This document shows, piece by piece, positions 51,254 through 60,322 of a stretch of 64,000 bases of DNA. The translations under genes were made by a program, and so were the position numbers. Location: positions 16,295 through 80,294 of the forward strand of contig JAKSYS010000240.1 of NCBI GenBank assembly GCA_022925895.1, given 5' to 3'. Numbering within the stretch: the stretch's first letter is position 1; every line of letters begins with the position of its first letter. The notes beneath the pieces were generated by a model, which saw only the letters and a list, made by a program, of their open reading frames with translations, did not search any database and was not told the DNA's origin. The DNA is from Fragilaria crotonensis (Eukaryota; Bacillariophyta; Fragilariophyceae; Fragilariales; Fragilariaceae).

Positions 51254-51565
51254 CCCACTAGTATATATATATATTGTTATATATATCATCCCAATAGGTG
51301 AGAATCTTTCGCAACTGGCGTGGTGTATGATATGTACCAAGTACCTACTGTATGCACCTCCCCTCGTACGAGTATACGGTATACTGTAAAAGGAGTGTCA
51401 TTGTAGGCTCGCAATCTCGCAATTCAAGCACCTGTCTCCCATTGCGGTCCGAGCCGCGCTCCTTCCTCCTATTGTTGCTATTTGATATTAGACCGGAATA
51501 CAAGTTCCAATACAAGAAGAGGAGGAACAACAAGAACGACATCACAGTAATAATAATCGGAAACA
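51254..51565 (+). promoter_or_regulatory. Upstream region of the cyclophilin-like gene
   Basis: The region starts with an AT-dinucleotide run (TATATATATATTGTTATATA, 51272-51291). It then has GTATACGGTATAC near 51372 and the purine-rich AAGAGGAGGAACAACAAGAA just before the gene. The start codon lies in AAACAATG. No confident TATA or initiator can be placed. Confidence 0.35.
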
Positions 51566-52570
51566 ATGTTGAGAAAGGATGATGAAAAGTATGCCAAGGC
51601 AGCCGCCGCGAAACAAACGGCACGTCATGGGATTGTTCTGCGAGCCGCAGTCGTTGGATTCAGTCTCGTACTACTCTTTCTCTTCCTTCAATCCCAACGT
51701 TCATCTCCACATTCAGCATCGTCTAAACTCAAGAAACCGCGTATGAAGCTTGGAGATGATGCGACACATGAAATGTTGACGAAAGAACAAGTTCTTCCAG
51801 GAAAGAAAGTTATTGCAGCTGTTGCACTACCCTCACTCAAAGAACTTGACAAGATTGTTGCAGATTTAGATACCAAAGTGAGAGAAATTAAAGATCGTGT
51901 CGATATTTTCGAAACCAATCATGAAGCCCAAACTGCTGCCAAGGAATTGCAAGAGGCGACCCGTCAAGTCTTGCACCGACGCTTTGGTCCGGATGATGTC
52001 TATCCGTATCGTGTCGTTGTTGATTTGGAATTCCAAAATACCATTTCGGATTTTGCACAACATGGCAGTTCTGGATCTTTTACGATTGAACTGGCACCAT
52101 CATCTCTCCAACCGCATTCCATTCATACCTTTTTGGAAATTGCTCGTCAGTGGCACGGTGGTGCCTTTCATCGCATCGCAGGTCATGTTCTGCAAGTCAT
52201 GGTCAAGACACATACGATTCCACATTTGGCATTTCAAGAGTATTCGTCGGCGTATCCTCACAAGGAACGGACGGTCGGATACGCGGGACGGCCCTCCGGA
52301 CCAGCATGGTACGTTAGCATTGAGGACAATACCCGCAATCATGGTCCTGGATCACAACAAGATCATAATCCGTACGAAGCCGATTCGTGCTTCGGGACAG
52401 TCGTCAAGGGATACGAAGAACACGTCTTGCGCATCAAAAAGGTGGACGGTATGGGATTCCTCGGTGATGCGAAGAAACATGTGTTGATCAAGACCATGAC
52501 GATCCATGTGGCATCCAAGGCTGGTAAATATGCCGCGTGGCACGATATGGAGAATGAAGCGCTTTCATAG
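51566..52570 (+). CDS. Membrane-anchored cyclophilin-like protein
   Basis: The 334-residue protein has a short basic N-terminus, one membrane segment at about residues 22-42 (VLRAAVVGFSLVLLFLFLQ) and no cleavage site, so it is probably a type II membrane protein of the secretory pathway. A coiled-coil stretch lies at about 90-133, followed by a cyclophilin-type peptidyl-prolyl isomerase fold at about 145-316 (VVDLEFQNT, GSFTIELAP, HSIHTFLEIA, GGAFHRIAGHVLQ, SCFGTVVKGYE, IKTMTIHV). The catalytic Arg (FHR, 202-203) and the Gln five residues beyond are kept. The usual FMCQGG is GHVLQVM, and the Trp and His of the substrate pocket are not evident, so isomerase activity is doubtful. Two decayed relatives lie at 3376-3990 and 55165-55800. 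Confidence 0.85.
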   Translation: MLRKDDEKYAKAAAAKQTARHGIVLRAAVVGFSLVLLFLFLQSQRSSPHSASSKLKKPRMKLGDDATHEMLTKEQVLPGKKVIAAVALPSLKELDKIVADLDTKVREIKDRVDIFETNHEAQTAAKELQEATRQVLHRRFGPDDVYPYRVVVDLEFQNTISDFAQHGSSGSFTIELAPSSLQPHSIHTFLEIARQWHGGAFHRIAGHVLQVMVKTHTIPHLAFQEYSSAYPHKERTVGYAGRPSGPAWYVSIEDNTRNHGPGSQQDHNPYEADSCFGTVVKGYEEHVLRIKKVDGMGFLGDAKKHVLIKTMTIHVASKAGKYAAWHDMENEALS

Positions 52571-53005
52571 GTGCATTCCATATATTATTGGCATTGTGTT
52601 ACCGAAAAAAATGTATCCAAACGTGTATTAGCAAAACTTTACTACGTAGTCCGTTGAATCGAAATTCTTGAACGATATGAGCTTTTTCCATGGTAACGTC
52701 GTAGCTCGATATCTGCTACATCTGGTTCATAACGTTGTCAATACTCGCCGTGAATACCTGTGAATACTCCTCAGGATGTGCATCAAACAAGTCCTGCTCA
52801 ATGCAATAATGTGATCGAGGATTTAATACGAATGGGACAGGGTGACAAAGGCATGAGCACCGAAACAGCACTGACACCTCAATCTGCGCTGTGTGACGGG
52901 CATTCATTTAGGATACACAATTCATGATCTATCCAGCACTTTATCTTCCTGAAGGCAAAGCTACAACGCGCTCTTTCTAAACATTCAACATGGTATAGAT
53001 ATACG
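52571..53005. other. Intergenic region between convergent genes
   Basis: This region holds the 3' ends of the cyclophilin-like gene (plus) and the DUF6824 gene (minus). No frame, repeat or RNA gene is recognised. Confidence 0.4.
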
Positions 53006-53902
53006 CTATATCCAAAAGTTTCCATCATAACTCTCCATCCAATCACAACTTGTGAGACTCATTTCGTCACAATCCTGAAACCAATGGCAACTCGATACGC
53101 TCGTGGTGTCAGAATCCAATGCATCATGTCCACAATCAATTGAGTATGGTACATTTGCCGCTTTGAGAGCCTTACCGACAGATGCCGCCCACTCCAGATT
53201 TGCCAGTGACAAATCATGGCAAAGTTGCTCTCCTTGAGAGTTTGCATTCTTTAGTACGTGGATCGAGGGGAGGAATGCCTCATAATGAGGAGAATGCCCT
53301 TTCGAGAGAATCGAAAACCGACATTGGAGGCATGTTGCATGAGGATTTTCTGAGACTGTGCCATGGTCACGTTCAGCATTCACAATCTGCTCATCGGAGT
53401 GCGTGGTAGTGGTTGCAAAACTCTGAGAAACGCGAGAGTTTGCATTTCTTGGTACGCAACGTCTGATGGTAGACGCACGTCGTGCGCGGCGGTGTTTCTT
53501 CCTTAATCGCCTCTGGGGATTCTGATGGACCAATGCGTCGCGTATGGTTTGCCCCACCTTTTGACGAACTTGGTCGTAGGAGATTTCATACCACAGTTTC
53601 GTTGAATCACAAAAGCGGATGAACTTGCGGGGGCTTTCTTCGTTGAAGTACAATTTGTTTGTGATTGCCGAAACAATCATTGACTTGTCGCGCTTATCGC
53701 TGGCTGCGCCGTACTTCTCTAGGTTGTCGGCAATGGATTTGCGAAAGTCCAAGTTTCCAGAATGATAAAAGCTTTTGATTCCTCGCGCACAAATGACATC
53801 TAAAGCTGAGGGTTGATAGTGATCAGGCAAGAAGGAGTTGCCTATGAGGTTGTGCGGCAACGCGCTCGTCATTTCGTTCTCTTTGAACATTTTGGGACCC
53901 AT
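53006..53902 (-). CDS. DUF6824 domain protein
   Basis: The protein has 298 residues from ATG 53902 (MGPKMFKENEM). Residues about 34-125 form a DUF6824 domain: DVICARG, then F.HSGN..FR..I..NLEKY, SDKRDKSMIVSAI, and a C-terminal LWYEISYDQVRQKVGQTIRDAL. This domain is common in diatoms, often in multi-copy families, and its biochemical role is unknown. A strongly basic stretch (RRLRKKHRRARRAS) follows and could act as a nuclear localisation or nucleic acid-binding segment. The remaining 150 residues are Ser/His-rich and low in conserved features. The gene is convergent with the cyclophilin-like gene. The domain-plus-basic-region layout suggests a nuclear regulator, but that is inference. Confidence 0.8.
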   Translation of the reverse strand: MGPKMFKENEMTSALPHNLIGNSFLPDHYQPSALDVICARGIKSFYHSGNLDFRKSIADNLEKYGAASDKRDKSMIVSAITNKLYFNEESPRKFIRFCDSTKLWYEISYDQVRQKVGQTIRDALVHQNPQRRLRKKHRRARRASTIRRCVPRNANSRVSQSFATTTTHSDEQIVNAERDHGTVSENPHATCLQCRFSILSKGHSPHYEAFLPSIHVLKNANSQGEQLCHDLSLANLEWAASVGKALKAANVPYSIDCGHDALDSDTTSVSSCHWFQDCDEMSLTSCDWMESYDGNFWI

Positions 53903-55164
53903 CGTCTTGTTTTTGAGAAAGACAGCTTTGTGATCCGATCAGGACGAAACCCAACGGGACACTGGAAGTTTCCGACGAAGGTAAGGTCATCATTTTTCGG
54001 AACTATTTGGGGACTCGGAGTGACTCAGCTGTAAGATATATTGAAGAGCGGTACCTGGTACCATGTACCATGGTACTGCCGCAGTGTACACAGACACAAG
54101 CCCCAGAGTGCACACATCGCAAATTTCGAACCCTCCTTAGTAGAACTGAAGTTTGTCATGATTGTGATACTGGAGCTACTAGTACCGTTTATCATTGGCA
54201 AAACTGCTCAGCACGACTTTGAAGTAACTTGGAAGTTCCTAGAAGTTCGTTGCAAAAGTCATTTGCTATTCCATCCATGAGGACACTCTGCTCCTTAAAT
54301 GTTCCTATAACAGACGTCGATGATACAAAATCCAGGACCTTTCGGCGCACTTCCAGTGCACACAATAGGACCTTGGTTCTCAAAAAAGGAACAACGGAAT
54401 CAAACGTGGAAAAGACAGATCGATTAGCAAACGCACAATTGTGTAATCCCAACTTTCTTTAAGCAGTTTCCTTCGAGTCGTTTTCCATCCAAATTTTCAA
54501 CGTGTCCACAAAATTAGAGTTTGCTGTACAGAACTTTGTACTCTGTACGACGTATGTCATATATATTTCGAAGTTTCGCCGAGTGTATGCTGGTCCCTAT
54601 GCTCACATGCTTAATAAGTTCTTGACATTCGTCTTCTATCAATATTTTTGTATGAGCAATACATGCGAGTCTCATAGCACCTAATACAAAATTAGCTTTT
54701 GAAGAAGTAACGGTGGATGCTTTCATAGGGTCCGGTACGAAATGCTCAAGTGTTTTACGTTCGACATTCGTTCCACCGCAATCATGATTAAGTGAGCCTT
54801 TGCCTCGATGCCGCAATGAGTATCTTCTCCATAACCTTGTCAGCGCCAGACGTAGAAAAGAGTCCTTTCTTGAGTCTTCATTGTGGTCTATTCGTGATTC
54901 CAACTCACATGAATAAACAAACTCAAACACGAAAGTTGAGTCGCTGTCGAACCTTTCCTCTCTCCCACTTCCCTCACAAAAACGACTCCTTTTAATGAAA
55001 GAAAGAACTCTCAGCAGTGCTCCATTTTTCCATCTTGGACACACGTGCGATCAATGGCAAGAACTGTTCATCTGCAGTAAGGGTACAATACCCGTGGGAG
55101 GACCTCAGCATGGGCCTATTCGGGGACGTTTGTGCCGACCAAATACCTTTGCTGTCCTTCTGTG
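53903..55164. other. Spacer with a weak open frame
   Basis: The upstream region of the DUF6824 gene lies at 53903-54010. Around 54049-54085 there is a dense run of palindromic words (GGTACC, CCATGG, GTAC). A minus-strand open frame of 176 codons with an ATG (54514-55044) has no recognisable domain or copy elsewhere, so I do not call it as a gene. Nothing else is recognised. Confidence 0.35.
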
Positions 55165-55800
55165 ACTGGAGATTGGAGATGCTGCGACCCGTGAAATGAT
55201 GACCAAAGAAAGGAACAAAGGATACTGCAGGTAGTATACCACTTCGCACTTTGGATGAACTCTGACAAGATTGTTGCAGATCTCGATGCCAATTGTGAGA
55301 GAGAATTTGAAGAACGAGTTGACGCTTTCGAAACGAATCGCGAAGCCCGAAACTGTCGCCAAGGAATTGCAAGATGCGCACCCATCCCGTCAAGTATTGC
55401 ACCGTCGTTATGGTGCTGATCTTCAGTATCCGTATCGCGTTGTTGTTGATATGGAATTCCAAAGCACCGTTGCGGACTTCAGCGAACATAGCAGTTCTTG
55501 ATCCTTCACTAAACATTCATCCTCTTCGTCCACATTCCATCTGTACGTTTTTGGAAACCAAGAGTATTTATTCGTCGGCCTACTCTGACAAGGAACGGAC
55601 AGTCGGATGCGCCGGATGACCGTCGGGACCAGCATGGTATGTGAGCATCCAGGACAATACGCAGAATCATGGACCCGGATCATGACAAGATCAATACCCG
55701 TACGAAGACGATTTTCATGCTTTGGGACGGTAGTGGAGGAATAGGAAGAATGCGTCTTGCGCCTAAACATATTTCGATCAAGACCATGACTATCCAGATA
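55165..55800 (+). pseudogene. Cyclophilin-like pseudogene 2
   Basis: The sequence follows the intact gene at 51566-52570 from the DDATHEM region (here GDAATREM) through DKIVADLD, VLHRRYG, YPYRVVVDMEFQST and HSICTFLE. It then jumps directly to the SSAYSDKERTVG region, so about 35 codons including the catalytic FHR segment are missing. It goes on to YVSIQDNTQNHGPG with stops and shifts. The membrane anchor is also absent. It lies next to the inverted ankyrin gene at 56329-59838, repeating the arrangement at 3376-6678. Confidence 0.75.
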
Positions 55801-56328
55801 CGGAGAATGAAGCTCTGTTTGACATTATGTGCCCGTAGCAATTCATTCAAGCGCTTATTGGCGAAGCTAACTGATATCAGTGGAATCGATATTCTGAACA
55901 ATCTCCTGTTTCCAGTTGAATTTGGTAGCCAGCGGCTAGAATCGGATCCTAAAGTTGTAAAAAGCATTCGTCGTTAATACTTGGGAGGATGTGCATGCAC
56001 CATGATGAACATCAAATTCGGCGCACCTGCAAGACGAAACGAACATACACCCTGCTGAATACAGCCGCACTATGCTATTGAGGATGTGCTGTTGGTGTGT
56101 CAATAAGAGTCATCGAATGAGGCAGGATGGCAACTGTAGACAGGAGTGGTGCTCGAAACGCCCACAGGGTCGGGGAGCCTGGAGAGAACAGTTGTAGATT
56201 GAGCGTTGTCAATCATGAATAATCGGATGACGTTGAGTCGTTGTAAAACGTTTCCTCCCTCCAATTTCCCTAATATAAAAGCATTCATTTGAATGCAAAC
56301 AAAATCAGAAGTGATTTCTTCTTCCATC
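55801..56328. other. Intergenic region between relic and inverted ankyrin gene
   Basis: The end of the region (56200-56320, with GTTGAGTCGTTGTAAAAC and CTCCCTCCAA) resembles 4275-4320, the tail of the other minus-strand ankyrin gene. This extends the similarity of the two cassettes into the flank. No gene is recognised. Confidence 0.4.
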
Positions 56329-59300
56329 TTAATGAGTCGTCGCATGATATCCGGGACCAGGCGAACGATGCATGCAATGCTTCTCCAAAATTCTAGCGAT
56401 ATCAAACAGCTCACACTTGCGAGCAATATCAAGAACCGTAGACCCAGCTTTATTCTTGCAATTGGAATCCACTGTCTCGTGTTTCAACATGTCGCGAACC
56501 ACATCCACCTGCCCCCTAAGGGTTGCCCACATAAGAGCAGTGTTGCCTTGCGAGCCATTTACATTAACATCAACCTGTTGCTTGAGCAACTCGCGAACAA
56601 TCTCCCAGTGCCCCGTATAGCTCGCCCAGAGAAACGCTGTTCGGCCTAAATTATCTTTTGCATCCACATCCACACTCTCCTGCATTAATAACTCGCAAAC
56701 CACCTCGAAGTGGCCATTGGAGCTCGCCACAATAAGGGATGTGAACCCGCATTTTTCTTTAGCATTGACATCCACAGTCTTGTGCATCAACAGCTCGCGA
56801 ACCACATCCACATAGCCATATTGGCTCGCTACAATGAGAGATGTGCGCTCTGATAAGTCATTGGCACTTACATCCACGCCATGGTGCTTCAACAACTCGC
56901 GAACAACTTCCACACGGCCATTATTACTCGCTGTGATCAGTGCCGTGCGATCATTAGTGTCTTTGGCATTCACATCCAGATTTTGATGTACCAGCAACTC
57001 GCGAACCAAATTTGCAGAGCCACGACCGCTCGCCACGATGAGGGATGTGCGACCATCTCTGTCTGTTGCATTAACATCAACATTTTCGTGCTTCAACAAT
57101 TCTCGAACCACTTCCACATAGCCGCCACAGCAAGCTACGACGAGGGAAGTGAGACCATTTCTTTCTCTAGCATTCACATCAATGGTCTCGTGCATCAACA
57201 ACTCGCGCACTACACCCAAACGACCACCACTGCACGCTGCGATGAGGGCTGTGCGACTAAATCTGTCTTTGACATTAACAGCCACATTCCTGTGCTTCAA
57301 CAACTCACGAACACCTTCCACATGGCCGACTTCAGAAGCCATGAAAAGTGATGTGCGATCAACTTTATCTTTGACATTAACATCGACGCGGTGGTGCTTC
57401 AGTAACTCTCGAACCACCTCCACGTGGCCGCCACCGCAAGCCACGAAGAGGGACGAGCGACCGTGCTCATCTTGAGCATTCACATCAATACTTTCGTGCA
57501 TCAACAACTCTCGAACTACGTCCACATGACCGCTATCGCATGCTCTGATGAGGGCTGTGCGATGATATCGGTCTTTGACATTAACATCCACATTCATATG
57601 CTTCACCAACTCGCGAACCACCTCCACATGACCCCTCCAGCTCGCCGCGATGAGGGATGTGCAACCTGATGTTACTTGAGCATTCAGATCAGTACTTTCG
57701 TGCATCAGCAACTCTCGAACCACCTCCGCATGGCCATCATTGCTCGCCACAAAGAGGGCTGTAGAATCACATATGGCTTTGACATTAACATCAACATTTT
57801 GGTGCAACAACAACTCGCGAACCACTTCCACATAACCCCTGAAACAAGCCACAATCAAGGATGTCAAACCTATTTCTCCTTGAGCATTCAAATCAATATC
57901 TTCGTCCATAAGCAACTCGCGAACCACCTCCACATGACCGCCATTGCAAGCCTTGAGTAGTGATGTGTGACCGTGCTTTTCTTTAGCATTCAAATCAATA
58001 CTTTCGTGCTTCAACAACTCTCGAACCACCTCCACATGGCCATATCGACTCGCCATGATGAGGGCCGTAAAATCAAATGTATCTTTGACATTAATATCCA
58101 AATGTTCGAGCTTCAGCAACTCTCGAACTACCTCGACATGGCCGCCCTCGCAAGCCACGATGAGGGATGTGAGGCCAAATCTTTCTTGATCATTAACATC
58201 CACATTTTCGTGCTTTAGTAACTCTCGAATAACCTCCACATGGCCGCCCTCGCAAGCCACGATGAGGGCTGCGCGACCAGATGTATCTTTGACATTTACA
58301 TCGACATTCTTGTGCTTCAACAACTCGCGAACCACCTCCACATGACCCCTGCAGCTCGCCACGATGAGGGATGTGCAACCTGATGCTTCTTGAGCATTCA
58401 GATCAATACTTTCGTGCATCAGCAACTCTCGAACCACCTCCACATGGCCATATCGACTCGCCACGATGAGGGCCGTAAAATCAAATGTATCATTGATATT
58501 GACATCAACATTGTGGTGCATCAGCAACTCTCGAACCACCTCCGCATGACCCTTGCAGCTCGCCACGACGAGGGATGTGCGACCTGATGATTCTTGAGCA
58601 TTAAGATCGACGTTGCCGTCCTTTAGCAACTCTCGAACCGTCTCCACATGGCCGCTACCGCAAGCTGAGACGAGAGCTGTGCAATTATATCTGTCTTTGA
58701 TATTGACATCCACGTTTTCGTGATTTAACAACTCTCGAACCACTTCCACATGGCCGCCTTCGCTAGCTACAGATAGGGCTGTACGATCAAACATGTCTTT
58801 GGCATTTACATCGACATCTTCGTGCTTCAGCATCTCTCGAACAACCTCCGTATAGCCGCCCTCGCAAGCCGCGAATAGGGCTGTTCGATCACATGTGTCC
58901 TTGTCATTTACCTCCACACGTTCATTCATCAACAACTCGCGAACAACCTCTACATGGCCGCCAGTGCAAGCCACGAATAGGGCTGTTCGATCATATGCGT
59001 CCTTGACATTCACGTCAATACTTGCATACGTCAACAACTCGCGAACAACCTCTGAATGGCCGCAACCGCAAGCCGCGACTAGGGCTGTTCGATCAAATGA
59101 GTCTTTGACATTGACATCCACATGTTCGTGCTTCACCAAGGCTCGAACCAACTCCGTGTGACCCATGCAGCTCGCCACGATAAGTACTGTGCCACCGTCT
59201 TTTTCTAATGCGTTCACATCAACATCTACGTGCATCAACAGCTCTTGAACCACCTCCACACGACCACCACTGCACGTTGCGACGAGTGCTGTGCGGTTGT

Positions 59301-59838
59301 ATCCATCTTTGGCATTGACATCCACGTTGTTGTGCTTCAACAATTCACGAACAACCTCCACATGGCTTTCACTGCAAGCCGCGAATAGGGCTGTGCGATC
59401 ATATGTGTCTTTTGCGTTAACGTCCACATGTTTGTGCTTCAACAACTCTCTAACGACCTCCACATGGTCGCCTTCGCAAGCCACGAAGAGTGATGTGAGA
59501 CCGTGTTTTTCTTTAGCATTCACATCAATATGTTCGTCCTTAAGCAACTCACGAACAACCTCCCAATGGCCGAGACGGCTCGCCAGCAAAAGGGGTGTAT
59601 CGATATCAACGTAGACATTCATGTCAACTAAATCAATGGCCTCGCCTCCCAGAATCCTCAGAATATCATGATGTATACAGCATCTTGCATTCACATTGGC
59701 CCCTTTTTGCAAAAGGTCACGAACCCGATCAAGGTTGCCTTCCATTATACTCTGGAACAACCTTTTGTTCATCTCATTCGAGCTCTTGAGCCCGCCGCAG
59801 TCTTCTTTCACGTCCGGCATAAATGTCATATTGTTCAT
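56329..59838 (-). CDS. Large ankyrin-repeat protein F
   Basis: The intact 1169-residue protein has 33 ankyrin repeats and essentially nothing else. It starts MNNMTFMPDVKEDCGG, followed by the first repeat (LFQSIMEGNLDRVRDLLQKGANVNA). The repeats alternate RTAL and TSL cores with DVNAKD and DLNAQE loops. The last complete unit is STVLDIARKCELFDIARILEKH. ATG 59838 is the first in the frame. Such long ankyrin solenoids serve as interaction scaffolds; there is no kinase, F-box, SOCS or membrane segment here, so no partner can be proposed. It is the undamaged relative of the frameshifted gene at 4299-6678 and shows where that one has lost bases. Confidence 0.85.
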   Translation of the reverse strand: MNNMTFMPDVKEDCGGLKSSNEMNKRLFQSIMEGNLDRVRDLLQKGANVNARCCIHHDILRILGGEAIDLVDMNVYVDIDTPLLLASRLGHWEVVRELLKDEHIDVNAKEKHGLTSLFVACEGDHVEVVRELLKHKHVDVNAKDTYDRTALFAACSESHVEVVRELLKHNNVDVNAKDGYNRTALVATCSGGRVEVVQELLMHVDVDVNALEKDGGTVLIVASCMGHTELVRALVKHEHVDVNVKDSFDRTALVAACGCGHSEVVRELLTYASIDVNVKDAYDRTALFVACTGGHVEVVRELLMNERVEVNDKDTCDRTALFAACEGGYTEVVREMLKHEDVDVNAKDMFDRTALSVASEGGHVEVVRELLNHENVDVNIKDRYNCTALVSACGSGHVETVRELLKDGNVDLNAQESSGRTSLVVASCKGHAEVVRELLMHHNVDVNINDTFDFTALIVASRYGHVEVVRELLMHESIDLNAQEASGCTSLIVASCRGHVEVVRELLKHKNVDVNVKDTSGRAALIVACEGGHVEVIRELLKHENVDVNDQERFGLTSLIVACEGGHVEVVRELLKLEHLDINVKDTFDFTALIMASRYGHVEVVRELLKHESIDLNAKEKHGHTSLLKACNGGHVEVVRELLMDEDIDLNAQGEIGLTSLIVACFRGYVEVVRELLLHQNVDVNVKAICDSTALFVASNDGHAEVVRELLMHESTDLNAQVTSGCTSLIAASWRGHVEVVRELVKHMNVDVNVKDRYHRTALIRACDSGHVDVVRELLMHESIDVNAQDEHGRSSLFVACGGGHVEVVRELLKHHRVDVNVKDKVDRTSLFMASEVGHVEGVRELLKHRNVAVNVKDRFSRTALIAACSGGRLGVVRELLMHETIDVNARERNGLTSLVVACCGGYVEVVRELLKHENVDVNATDRDGRTSLIVASGRGSANLVRELLVHQNLDVNAKDTNDRTALITASNNGRVEVVRELLKHHGVDVSANDLSERTSLIVASQYGYVDVVRELLMHKTVDVNAKEKCGFTSLIVASSNGHFEVVCELLMQESVDVDAKDNLGRTAFLWASYTGHWEIVRELLKQQVDVNVNGSQGNTALMWATLRGQVDVVRDMLKHETVDSNCKNKAGSTVLDIARKCELFDIARILEKHCMHRSPGPGYHATTH

Positions 59839-60322
59839 TCATTAGGGACGCACGACTGATTTTTGGGTAAAGCCGTGCGCCAGATTCAACAGCCAGCCAA
59901 GAGAATGTAACTCTTTCGACAATTGTAAGAGAGACACTCAAAATGATACAGTATTGATCACTCAAATGTGCTGATGTGATGATGAATTGATCCTACTTTT
60001 GTACGCCGATAATTCCAGGTCTCTATGATGCAGAAGAATGGATTTGCTGGTGTGACATGCCACATGCCACGAATGAGAATGAGAATGATGGAGACAATTC
60101 ATGCGTGTAATGTAGTAGTATAGTCGTACGTAAGCGACAGTTCCGCCAATCACAATCCGTCGACAATACAGTGCACAGGTGCACAGGTGGCGCACAGGTG
60201 CACAGGGAGGTCCGGTAAAATGGCGTTTCTTCTCGTAGCTTCTACATGCAATTAATACCAAGCACACGTCACTCCAGTACAGCAATCATGAGTACTTCAG
60301 TACTACTAGTACAAGTACTATA
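59839..60322. promoter_or_regulatory. Upstream region of ankyrin gene F
   Basis: The first 90 bases share words with the upstream region of 6678. Further out is a short direct repeat of GTGCACAG units at about 60170-60205, and a GTAC-rich end at 60297-60320 next to the transposon terminus. No gene is recognised. Confidence 0.4.

Noticed and set aside
54514-55044. Minus-strand hypothetical gene of 176 codons
   Set aside because: It has an ATG but no domain, no conserved copy and unremarkable composition; not enough to call it.
56329-59838. Viral origin of the large ankyrin gene
   Set aside because: Ankyrin arrays also occur in large DNA viruses, but no viral core gene is present and closely related copies are dispersed among eukaryotic genes and retroelements.
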